Both the position numbers and the translations under genes were made by a program. 64,000 nt of DNA. It comes from Symbiodinium natans (taxonomy: Eukaryota > Sar > Dinophyceae > Suessiales > Symbiodiniaceae). Below the pieces are notes generated by a model. That model was not told the DNA's origin and made no database searches. It saw only the letters and a list, made by a program, of their open reading frames with translations. The stretch is from assembly GCA_905221605.1 (NCBI GenBank), contig CAJNDS010002280.1, forward strand, positions 150,001 to 214,000. Reading direction: 5' to 3'. Below, one piece after another: positions 22,775 through 34,021 of the stretch. Every line of letters starts with the position of its first letter. The stretch's first letter is position 1.

Positions 22775-25458
22775 CTACGGCATGCGGTTTGAGGTTTAAG
22801 CTTTGGATTCAACCGACCCCTGCAAAAAACCTAAACCTGACTGCGAGCAAACCATCGGACAGCCTTGTCGCCGAGCGCCTACCCGAAAACTCTAGCGCCC
22901 CAAACCTAAACCCTGAGTCCATTAACTTTATGATTCCAAAACCGTTTCATCCATTCGCACGACTGCTGTCATGGCATGCTTCCAGGTGCCAGGGGCCACA
23001 TGCAGATTGCATGCTGACTGGTGGAATGAAACCCCATACTTTGTGCGCATGCCTTTCGCGTGGCTGGCACAGACTTGAGAGACCGACGTGGCATGACTGC
23101 TCCCGTGCGTGCCCGCCTGCCCCAACGGTGACGCGCGGATTGCACACGCTTTCTTAAGCTGGTCTTAGACAGAGGCAGGCTGCTGTCTTGCCAGGTATAT
23201 CATACGTTTCAAGTGATATGCAGATCACTCTACATCACTCCTTCTTGCATTCTTGGAGAGGGGTGTTCCCCAGCCTGTGCGCCTTTGCTCTGACATGGGT
23301 GACCGATGCTTCTCGGTTGCTGAAAAAGGGCTGTTTTCTCCCTTCGTCGTGTTCGGATGTTCGGGACGTCGGCCTTTGAGAGCTCCTTTTGCGTCCCTCT
23401 CCACGGCGTACTGAGTCAGCATTGCTTGTAACACCTAAACGCTCAACGCCCCCGAGGCAAGGATACAAGATGTGATCAATAGCTCGGCAGCCTCGTGATC
23501 TCGCGCAGGATGGATGCCTGCCAAGGCGGAGATTTGTATCAAACAACTCCCAAAGCGTGCGGTCACCTTTCTAGGATGGCCCTGAAAACCCTCGGACAAA
23601 AAGGGAAAATACAACATGTCCCCAGGGCCTAGCTAGCTTAGATCCTAGGTCCCAAAGCAAGTCAAGGGACTAAAGGAGGGACACTTATAAGGGACCTTGG
23701 GGGGTTATTTAGGGGTTCGTTGGGGTCTATAGGGACTCTATAAGGTAAATATAGGGGTTATGTAGGGGTCCCTTCTAGGGGTCCCTCCTGTTTACCCCTT
23801 ATGGGCAAGCCAGGGCTGGCCCCTAAGGGATCAGAAGGTGAACAGTTCAGCCTTTTAGGCCCAAGGCTTGGGGATCACTAGTCAAGAAAAGGCACCGTTG
23901 CTGACAAGTGCATCGACTTTTGTTCTTCTCCTTTTGCTTTTCTATGTCCCTGCCTCTCTCTCCTGTTTCATCTTTCTTTTTCTGGTTATTTCTTTCTCTC
24001 TCGCGCTTTTTCCCTGAACCCCCGGCCCCCGGCCCTCCCTTCACTATTGACTTTGTGCGCTCTCTCTGGCCGACCTGGCCCCATGTGCCTTTGTCAAGAC
24101 GCCGAAGACACCTCCCAAAGATCTAGACCACCTTGTCAAGTCCTAAACGCACACTCTACAGTGCCCCCCACCCCCCTCAGGCCTAACGGCTTCATCCCAA
24201 TGACCCCAAATCCAGATTCAACGCCCCCCTCATCGCCTTAGCCTCCCCGCACCCCCCTGTGCCCCATGTCTCTGATCCCAGCCCCCAAATCCCGAATCCC
24301 GAAAGACAAAACAGGGCTCTGTCTCATCTCCCTGCCTGCTTCACGAGGGACTCGTAGGAATGCTCCAGCCTGGGTTGTGACGGATACATCCCCCCAAGTC
24401 TGAACTAGAAACAAACATGCAGAGGCAGCGTGGCATTGCATGGCTATAATGAGTGTGGGTCTGAAACCATGCATGTTTGGGTCGCAACTTCTCCACACTT
24501 TGCCTTGGCCGTCGAGCACATGCTAGGGCTTTGGGATTTGACGCCACAAGCCCTTCGACAGTCGAGGCGAAAGGAAGCACATGGGAGTCTTGAAAGGGCA
24601 GTCGAACTGCCGTCCGTACACGGTACGGGCCAAACAAACTCAAAAGCAACCTGGTTCCAAAGGGTCCAAGAACTCGAATGTGGACACACACACACACACG
24701 CACAGAAACATCTTAAACCCTAAAATTTTAGGATCTGAAACGCGAAGTAACTGAGCACTTGGATCCCTAGGGGAGCAGGAGCAGAAACTGCCTGAATGCA
24801 CGGGCTGGAAGATAGATCCAATTCGAATCATTGGACCTTTCCGAAGAGCTTTGGGGTTTAGGGTTTCGTTTTTCGACATTTGAGGCTCTCAACTTTTCAG
24901 TATCTAGACGAAGAGCCCTTGCCGGAAGCTCTGCCTATCACTTGAGTAATAAGAGTGTATGTATATATATATATATAGAAATACGCACATATAGAAATAT
25001 GTATGTATGTATACATATACACACATATGACTCCAAGGGTTTGGTATTTTAGGGCTTCAGCTTTGGGCTTCGAAGGCTCATGGTTTCAGAGGGTTGACCT
25101 TGGACTTCGTGACAGCTTTTGTACTTCCCAGGGTTTAAAGGCATATGGTAACTTGGGTGAGCTTCAGAGCGGATCACAGTCTCGAATAACAAGATCCCTA
25201 AACCACCTGGCTCAGAGTCCCCGGCGACTTCGCAGGTACATCCTACTTGCGCAGGGCCATTAAAAAGCCTGAGGCACCCCGAAGGCCCTCCAGCACGGAC
25301 CCAGAAACCTCAGAAGCCCTTTAGAACGCCTTGGAAACCTGAGTGGGCACCGAAAGCCCAACAGGTTTTGCATAGCTGTCTCAAGGCTCCGAGCTCGAAT
25401 CTTGAGACTCAAAGTGGGGGCTCAGGGGTTTTGTAGGCTGTAGGCGCCTGGTTGATGG
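22775..25458. other. No confident gene
   Basis: Frames such as plus 22720-23157 and minus 24341-24703 are open but carry no clear splice signals. A run of GGGGTC/AGGGGTT motifs at 23680-23795 looks repeat-derived. (TA)n and (CA)n tracts lie at 24690 and 24960. Confidence 0.35.
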
Positions 25459-25558
25459 GGGGGTTTAGGGTTTAGGGTTTAGGGTTCAGGGGTTTGGGGT
25501 TTGGGGTTTAGGGTTTAGGGTTTAGGGTTTAGGGTTTAAGGTTTTAAGGTTTAGGGTT
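25459..25558 (+). repeat. Telomere-like array
   Basis: TTTAGGG with TTTGGGG and TTTTAAGG variants; a smaller cluster follows at 25703-25748. Confidence 0.92.
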
Positions 25559-25892
25559 ACAGAAAAGCTTTGAACACCCCGAAGCCTCGAAGTTCTTTTA
25601 AGTCATGGGATATTAAGAGTCGGCTGCAAGCTTTGATGTACTTGCAATCACCGCACGGGGCTCTGACTGCAAGCTAAAAGGCACCGGCCCCAGAAACTGG
25701 TTTAGGGGTTAGGGTTTAGGGTTTAGGGTTTCGGGTTTAGGGTTTAGCTTTCGAAACTGCGCGTCATGAAAACTTGAAGTTCGCAAACCCTGATCCTGGA
25801 GATGGCACCCTAGGCACCTCATACCCAGGTTTCAGGGGGGCTTTTTGTTCTTTTCAGATTAGGGCGTACAGGAAAGTTAGGGCCCAGGCAGG

Positions 25893-26158
25893 GTTTAGGG
25901 TTTAGGGTTTAGGGTTTAGGGTTTAGGGTTTAGGGTTTAGGGTTTAGGGTTTAGGGTTTAGGGTTTAGGGTTTAGGGTTTAGGGTTTAGGGTCTAGTGTT
26001 TAGGGTTTAGGGTTTAGGGTTTAGGGTTTAGGGTTTAGGGTTTAGGGTTTAGGGTTTAGGGTTTAGGGTTTGGGGTTTGGGGTTTGGGGTTTAGGGTTTA
26101 GGGTTTAGGGTTTAGGGTTTAGGGTTTAGGGTGTAGGGTGTAGGGTGTAGGGTGCAGG
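25893..26158 (+). repeat. Long telomere-like array (TTTAGGG)~36
   Basis: Nearly perfect, with a TTTGGGG patch (26070-26090) and a GGGTGTA patch near the end. Confidence 0.97.
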
Positions 26159-26171
26159 GTTTCTGCTGCAG

Positions 26172-27731
26172 TGTCAGACCTCCGGTGCCAAGTTCTCAGG
26201 CTTGAGCAGCAAACGGCGCGCCTCCGGGGGGGGGGGGGGCTAGGATAATCCCCCTGTATTTTTAATATTCTTTTTATTTATTATTATTATTTTTATTTTT
26301 ATAACCTGCAAATTGAACAGGGTTGCCCCTTCCGTGCTTCATGGGGTTTTTCAGGGCACCTAACCCCCCCCCCCCCCGCCCTTCTTTCAAAAACAAGGAA
26401 TAAGGGCACTACTGGACATCCTAGAAACAAGTGGGGGCAGCGACGCTGGGCTTTAGAAGCGTCAGTGACATCGACACAAAGGGAGGATGGCGTTGCCCAC
26501 CGTTCATTAGACAAGCACACTCCAACAGCCTTCCACTGCCATTGGCTTCCCCGTGACTTGGGTACTGCCTCCAATGTAAACAGACAAACGCCCGGTGCCT
26601 ACAGCAGGACACTCTGCACTCAGCCAGCCAAGCCACAGACTTACATGCACAAGTGCAGCATATAATGGAACTGAACCATCTTACACCCAGCTTTGAGTCT
26701 ACCATTCTCTGAGCCGTCCAGTGGGAATGCCAACTTGAAGTTTCCTAGGCAGATGTCCCTGATTGGATTCCCACTTAAGGCCCAGGGGCCAGTTGCTAAA
26801 CCCAAAAAAAGCACTTGGCTCCGCTTCGGTGAATCTGAAAGATTGAACTCGAGATCCTCAGGACTCTTGAGTTTGTGGACACCTTTAGACTGATCAAACC
26901 CTGAACCAATGATGTGGTTCAGTGGTTCAGGTGTGGGGGCAGCTCGGCGGAGGGGTCTGCCAAGGAGGGTTGTGGTGCTCCCACATAGACGAGCCTCTAT
27001 CTTGCAATGCCGAGCCATACAAAATTCAACGTTGTAATCCTCAAGGCCCCAAAGTTCTGCCCCCTGAGCCCTATGCCTCAAACCCTAAACCCTAAACCCT
27101 AAACCCTAAACCCTAAACCCTAAACCCTAAACCCTAAACCCTAAACCCTAAACCCTAAACCCTAAACCCTAAACCCTAAACCCTAACCCTAAACTCCTAT
27201 TTCTAGGCTGGCGGCCTGTGTTCCCGGGCCTCGCCAAGCATGATGGCATGGTCAAAATGACACCCAAGAGATGTAGGGTTTAGGGCTTAGGGTGCTTGCA
27301 GAGTTTTTAGGGCTTCGGCTGCTCTTGCTGTTTTTTTTTGTTGGGTGGTGCTCTAATTCGGAGTTAGATCTTGTCAAGGCCAGTCTAGGCCTTGCTGTGG
27401 ATTGCGTGGAAGCCTGACACATTTAAGGTGTCGAAGGAAGGAAGCCCTCGCAGATCCAAGCGTGAAATAGTGCGAAAGGTTCACAGAGCCCCAACAAAAA
27501 CCCTGCAAGTTGTAGGCTGTATGTCTCTTTCACAATACACTCAGCATCATTCTGGCTGAAGCACTGGCCGGTTCTCAGCAGCGCCAAGACCAAACTAACA
27601 TCTGAACTCTACACCGACAGCACCACCGCCTTATCCTCCGATCCCGGAAGCCCAACATCAAGAAGACCTACCGCAATTGTACCAAGGCCAAGTCAAGCAA
27701 ATCAGTCAACAAGGCCCTTGCTCATCCATAA
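26172..27731 (+). CDS. Four-exon plus-strand gene 3' part
   Basis: Exon 26172-26228: acceptor TTTCTGCTGCAG|, peptide SDLRCQVLRLEQQTARLRG (coiled-coil-like), ending in a G13 tract. Exon 27207-27272: acceptor CTCCTATTTCTAG|G after a CCCTAAA array, peptide WRPVFPGLAKHDGMVKM, donor T|GTAGGGTTTAGGG. Exon 27428-27478: acceptor ACACATTTAAG|, VSKEGSPRRSKREIVRK, donor AAG|GTTCAC. Exon 27621-27731: acceptor ACACCGACAG|, LILRSRKPNIKKTYRN and a Lys-rich tail, stop TAA. The last intron is phase 0 on both sides. The phase between exons 2 and 3 does not match, so a border or an exon is missing. No family assigned. Confidence 0.5.
26641..27066 (-). CDS. Minus-strand open exon after telomere-like array
   Basis: After AGGGCTCAG| (just beyond the array) the minus strand is open for ~140 codons to TAA at 26641: GAELWGLEDYNVEFCMARH, LEFNLSDSPKRSQVLFLG, DICLGNFKLAFPLDGSEN. 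Well-balanced composition, but third-position G/C is no better than that of the opposite strand. It would be nested in an intron of the plus-strand gene, which lowers confidence in one of the two. Confidence 0.42.
   Translation of the reverse strand, partial: QGAELWGLEDYNVEFCMARHCKIEARLCGSTTTLLGRPLRRAAPTPEPLNHIIGSGFDQSKGVHKLKSPEDLEFNLSDSPKRSQVLFLGLATGPWALSGNPIRDICLGNFKLAFPLDGSENGRLKAGCKMVQFHYMLHLCM
27067..27195 (-). repeat. Telomere-like array (CCCTAAA)~17
   Basis: Nearly perfect CCCTAAA on the plus strand; its right end is a pyrimidine tract leading to the acceptor at 27206. Confidence 0.97.
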
Positions 27732-27839
27732 CTCTACGAAGCCTGATTCAAACCCTTAGCACGGGGTGGGGGGGATCCTCCTGCACCCAACCCTAAACCT
27801 CCTAGAGTCCCTGAACCATCCTGAACCCTAAAGTCCCCC

Positions 27840-27958
27840 AAGCCATAAACCCTAACCCTAAACCCTAAACCCTCAACCCTCAACCCTCAACCCTCAACCC
27901 TAAACCCTAAACCCTAAACCCTAAACCCTAGACCCTAGACCCTAAACCCCCAACCCAC
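27840..27958 (-). repeat. Telomere-like array with CCCTCAA and CCCTAGA variants
   Basis: On the minus strand it begins right after the donor GTGGGTTGGGGG of the exon at 27959. Confidence 0.95.
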
Positions 27959-28555
27959 CTTGGTGAGGCCAAGCCACAGAAGTCCAGAACCTCCACCTCC
28001 CATCGCCCATCTTCGTTGGCAGCCCTTGGGTCTGCCAGGGTCTAGGGTTTAGGGTTTAGGGTTTAGGGTTTAGGGTTTAGGGTTTAGGGTTTAGGGTTTA
28101 GGGTTTAGGGTTTAGGGTTTAGGGTTTGGGCTTCTGATCACCCTCACCCAACAAAAGGGTTCGGGTTTAGGGCTCCGGGCTTAGGGTTTGGGGTTTAGGG
28201 TTTAGGCCGGGTTTAGGGTTTCTATGGCTCAGCAGGGGGGGGGACGTTGGAGGCCTACTAGCACGGCCTCCGGTAAGAGGCTCGGGAGTGTGATCTGGGG
28301 TGCAGGGCGCAGGGTTTCTGGGTGCGGCCTAGGGCTCATACGCCGACAAGAGCTGCCTGTCTAGAAGTTCTTTGCCGGGAACATCGCAGAAGGCCTTTGA
28401 GCCCCTAAAGCCTGACAGCTGCAAGCTGTCCTAACCCTAAACCCTAAACCCTCTGAAGCACCAACGGCTGTAGATAAACTTTAGCACCACCTGCCCATTT
28501 TGCAAAGTGCATGAAGCGACCAACCTCGCATACATTCTCATAGCAGGTGCCAGTC
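27959..28555 (-). CDS. Two exons with telomere-like intron ends
   Basis: Exon 28450-28555: acceptor GGGTTTAG|G, 35 codons including CYENVCEVGRFMHFAKWAGG and VYLQPLVLQR, donor AGG|GTTTAGGGTTTAGGG. Exon 27959-28031: acceptor CCCTGGCAG| after (CCCTAAA)~12, peptide PRAANEDGRWEVEVLDFCGL, donor AG|GTGGGTTGGGGG. The intron between them starts with TTTAGGG units and ends with CCCTAAA units on the coding strand, so its ends are complementary. The phases (0 and 2) do not match; a GA donor four bases earlier would fix this. No family recognised. Confidence 0.52.
28039..28128 (+). repeat. Telomere-like array (TTTAGGG)~12
   Basis: Perfect units; lies in the intron upstream of the minus-strand exon 27959-28031. 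A degenerate cluster continues at 28160-28222. Confidence 0.96.
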
Positions 28556-29159
28556 CTAAACCCAACTAACTCCCCAACCCAGAACCCCAAAGAAAAACTC
28601 CAGACTTCAGCTCTAAAGCCAAACACTAAACCTCACAATCTGACAGGTATCTCGGAAGTCACAAGACCCCACTCGGCATTCAGCTTGGGCTGGCTTTTCA
28701 AGCCGTGCCTGCGCGTTTGAAGGTTCGGGGTTTCTGTGAAGGGCCTTGGGGTGGGAGGGGAGGTGGGGGGGCAGGCTCGTGGCGTCCTTGGGTTCATAAG
28801 TTCACATTGTCAAAGGGACCTTGAGCCCCTAAGTTCTAAAGCCCGCGAATCGTAAGCCCGGAGACCTCAACCCTAAACCCTAACAAGCAAAAACACTTCT
28901 TAAATAGAGCTTCGGCTTCTGAGATCTCGAACCTGGCAGTGCCAGCTTCTGGCTTACTGTAGGAGCCGAAAGAATTAGAAGTTCTGGGGGGTTACTACAG
29001 TGCAGGCTTAGGGGTGTAGTGAACATGTTGCGGGGCCATGGGGGGCGTGCTGAATCATGCTTACGAGATCTTAAGAGTACAGTAGGTTTTGGTGGGTCCC
29101 GGATCAATTTCGGGATCCTATGCCTTTGGGGATGGGCATGCCAGAAGGGCGGTCGATGA
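28556..29159. other. No confident gene
   Basis: A 110-codon minus frame (28880-29212) is open but overlaps the better-supported exon at 29160 and is probably chance. Confidence 0.35.
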
Positions 29160-29596
29160 TTACACCGTAAAGTCGCTCTCACTTCGGGGGGGCTCGATGG
29201 GTGCAGTGTCACAGCTCTGCATCGGTTGAGGCATTGGGATGCAACTTAGAATCAAGTCAAGGCGCAGCATGACCACCTCAGCTGCCAGCATGTCGACCAG
29301 GTGGAGAATATCAAAGAAACCAACGCCCCATCGAAACGCTAAGCTTGATTCTCCGATCATAAGCCCTGCACTCGTGGGCTGCTAAGCGTTCACTACAAAG
29401 ATGGGCTCCAAAGTAAGGCTGCCAGGACTTTACCGGCTCCCTGCGCGCAACAGCCCGCCTGCTAAACTCTTGCAAGCTGCCGCTGCCGATGGTGCAGTCT
29501 GCAGCCCAAACCCTGCCTTCCTCTGAAATTGCCAGAGAACCTAGCAACCCTGGAAAAGAGACCCCCCATGAGCCCATCCTCTTGAGATACTCAAAC
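29160..29596 (-). CDS. Two-exon gene 3' end with a 55-bp intron
   Basis: Exon 29434-29596: acceptor GGAGTTTAG|G, 54 codons including FEYLKRMGSWGVSFPGLLG and RVWAADCTIGSGSLQEF, donor CCG|GTAAAG. Exon 29160-29378: acceptor CGCTTAGCAG|, 72 codons plus TAA, including GESSLAFRWGVGFFDILH and LAAEVVMLRLDLILSCIP. The 55-bp GT-AG intron joins the frames in phase 0; without it the two long open frames would be one base out of register. The middle of the second exon is hydrophobic and may be a membrane helix. Unknown function. Confidence 0.58.
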
Positions 29597-29792
29597 CTAA
29601 ACTCCAGAAACCCCTAAAGCCAGGACTCCCCAGAACTGCAGCCGACGAACTTTGCCCTGCTGCAAGAGGTGGGCCATGCCCCCCGAAGCAGAAACCTCCG
29701 ACAAGGAAGGCCAGGAGAACTCTACCCGTGAAGGTTCATGGACTCGGGGGTTCAGATCGTCATTGCGTCTTAAGAGTCTTAAGCCTTCAAAG

Positions 29793-29967
29793 TGTAGAGG
29801 GCTGGATGTACCATGCCTTCAGAGATGAGTCGTACATGCACACCGGCAAACTCGAGGAGCCGTGGCCTGAGTCAATCTATTTGTGGACTCGCAAACCAGG
29901 TGAAACTTCGCGGTGGCCACATGAGCGCGCGGCAAAACCTAGAGGCTACGGCTGGGACATTTGTTGA
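29793..29967 (+). CDS. Probable terminal exon, unknown protein
   Basis: Acceptor AAGCCTTCAAAG|, 57 codons then TGA: GWMYHAFRDESYMHTGKLEE, WPESIYLWTRKPGE, AKPRGYGWDIC. Rich in Trp/Tyr, unlike antisense shadows. No family recognised. Confidence 0.52.
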
Positions 29968-30311
29968 GGGTATCGCTTTTAGGGTTAGGTATCGCTTCTT
30001 TCCCAATAAAACCGTACTGCCAAGTCATGGAGGACCAGAGGCACTCTTAGCCAACCGATTTCAAGCCAAATGCACTGCATCAGCAAGCTAATCAACTCAA
30101 GTTATGAGGATAGAACTGACTGGTATCTGGGGGTATCGCTTCTGGGGATAGGTATCGCTTTCACAGCAAGTTTACAAATGTCCCGTCCAAGGCTACCTAG
30201 AGAGCCGCGGGATTTAGCCAGTCGCTCACATGTAAATTGCCACGCTGTCCTCGTCGACGTCCTCGCCTGGGCACTCGCTCGCTGCGATAACCTCTACTCC
30301 TGCAACCCCGA
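29968..30311. other. Short direct repeats, no gene
   Basis: GGGTATCGCTTTTAGGGTTA is echoed at 30129 by a GGGTATCGCTTCTGGGGATA version; both are followed by GGTATCGCTT. Confidence 0.5.
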
Positions 30312-33300
30312 CTACGTCGGCGCTGCCGGGTTCTTGTGGTGCATCAGTGCCAGTGCTAGCGAGAGGTGGAAGTCGAGGTCGCAAACTTGAACCATGTAGC
30401 TGGCGAAAGAAATCAAGCTCATCCACAAGCTCACATACTGGATAAGCATCTCGCCGGCGGTGACAACGAAAAAAAGGGAGTAGCCCGTGAAAATTGCGCA
30501 AAAGAAGGCCTCGGATCGCTGTTCTTCCTTAGTTGTCCCGTGCAGTTGTCACACCAGCTCTACTTAGGGTTTAGGGTTTAGGGTTTAGGGTTTTGGGGTT
30601 TAGGGTTTAGGGTTTAGGGTTTAGGGTTTAGGGTTTAGGGTTTAGGGTTTAGGGTTTAGGGTTTAGGGTTTAGGGTTTAGGGAATCTAGGGACTGGTTTC
30701 CACTCGGAGGCCCCAAAAAACTTTCTACAGGAGGCCAGAACTCTTCCATGAAGTGAAGGAGATCTCGGCGCAGGATGCCTCGCGCCACGCTGTCCTTGAC
30801 TGCCTGACGCGACATCTGCTCTCATACTCTACTCTGCATGGAACAAAGCCGGGCACATCCAACAGCTACTACTACGTATGTAAATATAAATAAACAAATA
30901 AGTCTAAATAAATAAATAAATATATATATATATGAAAACATTACTATGATGCCAATATACTCTATTACAATAGTAGAAACTCATTTTGCAGGGGTTCAGC
31001 ATACAGTTGTGCTTGTCGTATTTCGTACATAGTCCCATGACGTATCTTGCACAATGCTTATGTACCAACCCTGACATGAAAAGGATACGGCGAAGCCTGC
31101 AACAGGTTCCACGGCTTCAGGATGTACATCTGCGTTATACGAGCTATCACGAACGCCACAAGGCCAGCAACGACGTACTGCTTCCCAGACAGGAAGACAA
31201 GGATGGTGTTGATGTCCAAGCCCACATCAAGGAGCATGACGAGCAGCTTGACATAAAGCCCGCCCCCAAGCCAGGAAAAACCTCGGACTGGCTTGATCCC
31301 CTGGCTCACCTCAGCGAACTGTCCTGGTTGAAGTTTGAGGAGCTCTGTGGCTGCCTGCTGCATGTCGACAACCTGCGCCTTTCCGCCGCAACTCTGCCAA
31401 TTCTGCGAAGTTCGCGGCAGGCAGAATCGCAGGAGCCCCCCGACGAGATGCAAAGACAAGAGGAAAACCAACAGGAAAACACAGGCCATGGCTGAATGAT
31501 TGTCGAACTCCCAAAACTCGAAGGGTGTTACAGGCCCTGCCCACTGAAAGAGCCAGTGGCTCTGCAGGCTGTTGTGCGTGTCCTTCCACACGTTGTGCAC
31601 CCTTGAGCCCAACTCAAGAAGGTTTTGGTTCAACCCAGGCGACAACAGTCCCTCCAGCATCTGATGGTCAACACCGGGGAGAGCCCACAGGTAAAATACA
31701 GCCACGAGATGCAGCCCTTCCAGCACAAGCGCGCGCACAAGGGCCGCGACATAGGCTGCAGGACTGCTTGATGCAAGTACCAGGACTGGGTGCTGCAGGA
31801 GCTTCTTGGGCCCATAGATTGCAATGGCTGGTGCCAAGTAGAAGAACGTCGCCAGCGGAAACCAGAACCTCGGATCAAAGTTGGCCACGGCGCCACCATA
31901 CCACAGCCGTGCCACAATGACCTCAAGAAGGCGCCAGAGAAAAGAAAACCAAACACATCTTGCAAATGCCCTTGCCACCATGCGTTTGGCCCCTTCCTGG
32001 TATACATCTTCGTCACAGCCTGCGTCCACTCCGCATCGTTTAGCGGCTGCCCGTTCCAGGGCCACAGCAGCTACTGCTGCAAGAAGAGCAACTGCACAAA
32101 CCACCCATGAGCTCCAGTCTGGCGCGAGCTCAGCCTGCTCTTGGGAAAGCTCGGCGCTTTCGAGAAACTTCCTCGCCTCGTCATCGATAAGCAAGTCCAC
32201 CAGTGCAGTCCCAAAACTGTCGCGAAAGCCCATGTCGCCGCCACACTGCAGCCACAGCTCCACCTCTGGCTTCGAAAGAAGGCTTACTCCCACGCAACGA
32301 AGGTCAACCGCTGCGTCCTTCCACGTGGGGTCGTCCAAAGCGCAACCGAGGAACACCACAAAGTTGCAGGAGAGAAGGTCGTCGGGGGCCAAGCTTCCTG
32401 GAAACTGCAGCAGAAAGAGTGCCATCTCCACTTGGACATTGAATGTGGCTATTTGAAGGGGCGTAAGACGACAGCCACAGTTGTGCGCACGCTGATGCCA
32501 TCCTGGAGGCTGATGCTGGCTCGTAACCCTGGAATCCCTGGAGAACAAGGAGGAATACCTCTGGAAGAATATTTGCACAAATCCCAAACAAAGTAGGAGA
32601 TCAACTGCTTTTAAGAGAACCCCAGATTCCGGCCAGCTCTCAAGCAGCCGCCGAGCTGTTGCCAACTTTCCCGTTGCCGCCGCCCAATGTAGCGGGGTAT
32701 TTTGTCCCAAAGCCAAATCCTTGCTTGTGCAGTTTCTGGGGGTTTAGGGTCTAGGGTTTAGGGCTTAGCAGAGGCTCCCTTCTGTACCCCCACCGTCCTT
32801 GACTTGGGCTCCTTCGGGTTTGCGATCCAGGAGGAAGTCGAGCACCTCCACACTACCTCCGACCGCAGCATAGTGGACGCAGGTGCCGCCACCGGTGAGG
32901 TAGTTATTGAAACTTTCGACTTTCGAGAAGAGGGTGATGCTGTCTGGCCAAAGCTCCAGCAGGAACTGCACGGCAGGCAAGTGGCCCCAAAGCGATGCAG
33001 ACATAAGAGGCAGCCAACTGCTGTGCCGGACTTGTGGGGCTGGTGTGTGAAAGGCCTGGATTCCTTCAGGCCACTGGCTGTGCAAGAACCTCAGTACCTC
33101 AACCTGGCCAGTATCAGCCGCAATATGCAGCAGGGTCGCTCCAGTGTCTCCGGTCCTTTGCTTCACTCCTTCGATTCCGGAGCCTTCGGATTCGGCCTGG
33201 AGCATCAAGCGCAATGCCTCCACATGACCCCCCCAGGCAGCCGAAAACGGAGGAGTGAAGGCAACACTTTGGGGTCCATGGCTCACAAGGCCATGTGTCG

Positions 33301-33746
33301 GAACGGCGGCGCCCTCTGGCCACTCCTCAAGCAAAAACCGGAGCACGGATTTGTGGGTCATTCACGGCTGCCATGTGCCACAGCGTGAGGCCGGGCTCGG
33401 TTTTCGCTTTCAGAGCTTCCGGTGTACGGAGCAACAAGAACTTCAAGGCATCTAGCTGGCCACTGAAGGATGCAACGTGTGCGAGCGTTTCTCCTGAACC
33501 TCTGGTGATGTGGAGGCCGTCAGGCCAGAAGTCGATCAGCACTTGCAGAATGTCAACATCACCATCAGCAGTGGCATTGAAGAGAAATTCTTGCAGAAGG
33601 TCTCCACTCTCGTTGAGCCGTCCTGAAGCCACCAGCTCCCTGACCTCCTCTGCGTCGAACGACTGTGCGGCACTAAGAGCAACGAGCGATAGGGACAGAA
33701 GGACCGCACCAGGACTGATCCGCTTCACGGTTTCTCGGGGTCGCAT
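30312..33746 (-). CDS. Ankyrin-repeat polytopic membrane protein (four exons, one frameshift)
   Basis: Best gene of the window, ~951 codons. ATG at 33746 is followed by a signal-anchor (ISPGAVLLSLSLVALSAAQS). Exon 1 (32804-33746) has about five ankyrin repeats (ETLAHVASFSGQLDALKFLL, ATLLHIAADTGQVEVLRFL, VHYAAVGGSVEVLDFLL). Exon 2 (31097-32719) has two more (TPLHWAAATGKLATARRLL, LTPLQIATFNVQVEMALFLL), then 5-7 hydrophobic helices. Exon 3 is 30729-30803 (AVKDSVARGILRRDLLHFME), exon 4 is 30312-30527 (AIFTGYSLFFVVTAGEMLIQ, stop TAG). Introns: 32720-32803 (GT-AG, or GA-AG from 32797), 30804-31096 (GC-AG), 30528-30728 (GT-AG); all phase 0. Introns 1 and 3 carry CCCTAAA-type runs. One surplus base in GGG at 33355-33357 shifts the frame inside a repeat. 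Residues ~30-80 of exon 2 (after LLESWPES) interrupt a repeat and may be a further in-frame intron. Possible XK-like channel/scramblase relation is only a hint; function unknown. Confidence 0.82.
30563..30683 (+). repeat. Telomere-like array inside the last intron of the ankyrin gene
   Basis: About 16 TTTAGGG units on the plus strand, that is CCCTAAA on the coding strand, ending ~30 bp before the CAACTAAG|G acceptor. Confidence 0.97.
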
Positions 33747-33823
33747 GGCGTCCTCTATCGCTGGCCACCCTGATCCGAACACTGCGATATCGAAAAAACA
33801 GACAACGCTTGATGAGTTGAGGT

Positions 33824-34021
33824 TTACAGGCCGCCAGTTTCAAAAGGCATCCGGAGGTTGTAACCGACCAACTGATACCAACTGCACTGTTTAATGTCGT
33901 CGTTGTTTGGCCTCGTAGTCTTTACTTTCCCTCCGATGTCAAGTCCCACCATTGCAAAAGCATTGCGGCGGTGGCCTCTAAGCCTTTCTTCACGACCCGC
34001 ACGTCCACGGGACCTGCACAC
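33824..34021 (-). CDS. Possible terminal exon upstream of the ankyrin gene
   Basis: Open on the minus strand to TAA: FAMVGLDIGGKVKTTRPNN, CSWYQLVGYNLRMPFE. It may be the 3' end of the exon series at 34.7-36.2 kb. No splice site is clear. Confidence 0.35.
   Translation of the reverse strand: MCRSRGRAGREERLRGHRRNAFAMVGLDIGGKVKTTRPNNDDIKQCSWYQLVGYNLRMPFETGGL

Noticed and set aside
31485-33894. Plus-strand frames of 100-199 codons across the ankyrin gene
   Set aside because: Antisense shadows of a G/C3-rich minus-strand gene with recognisable ankyrin repeats.
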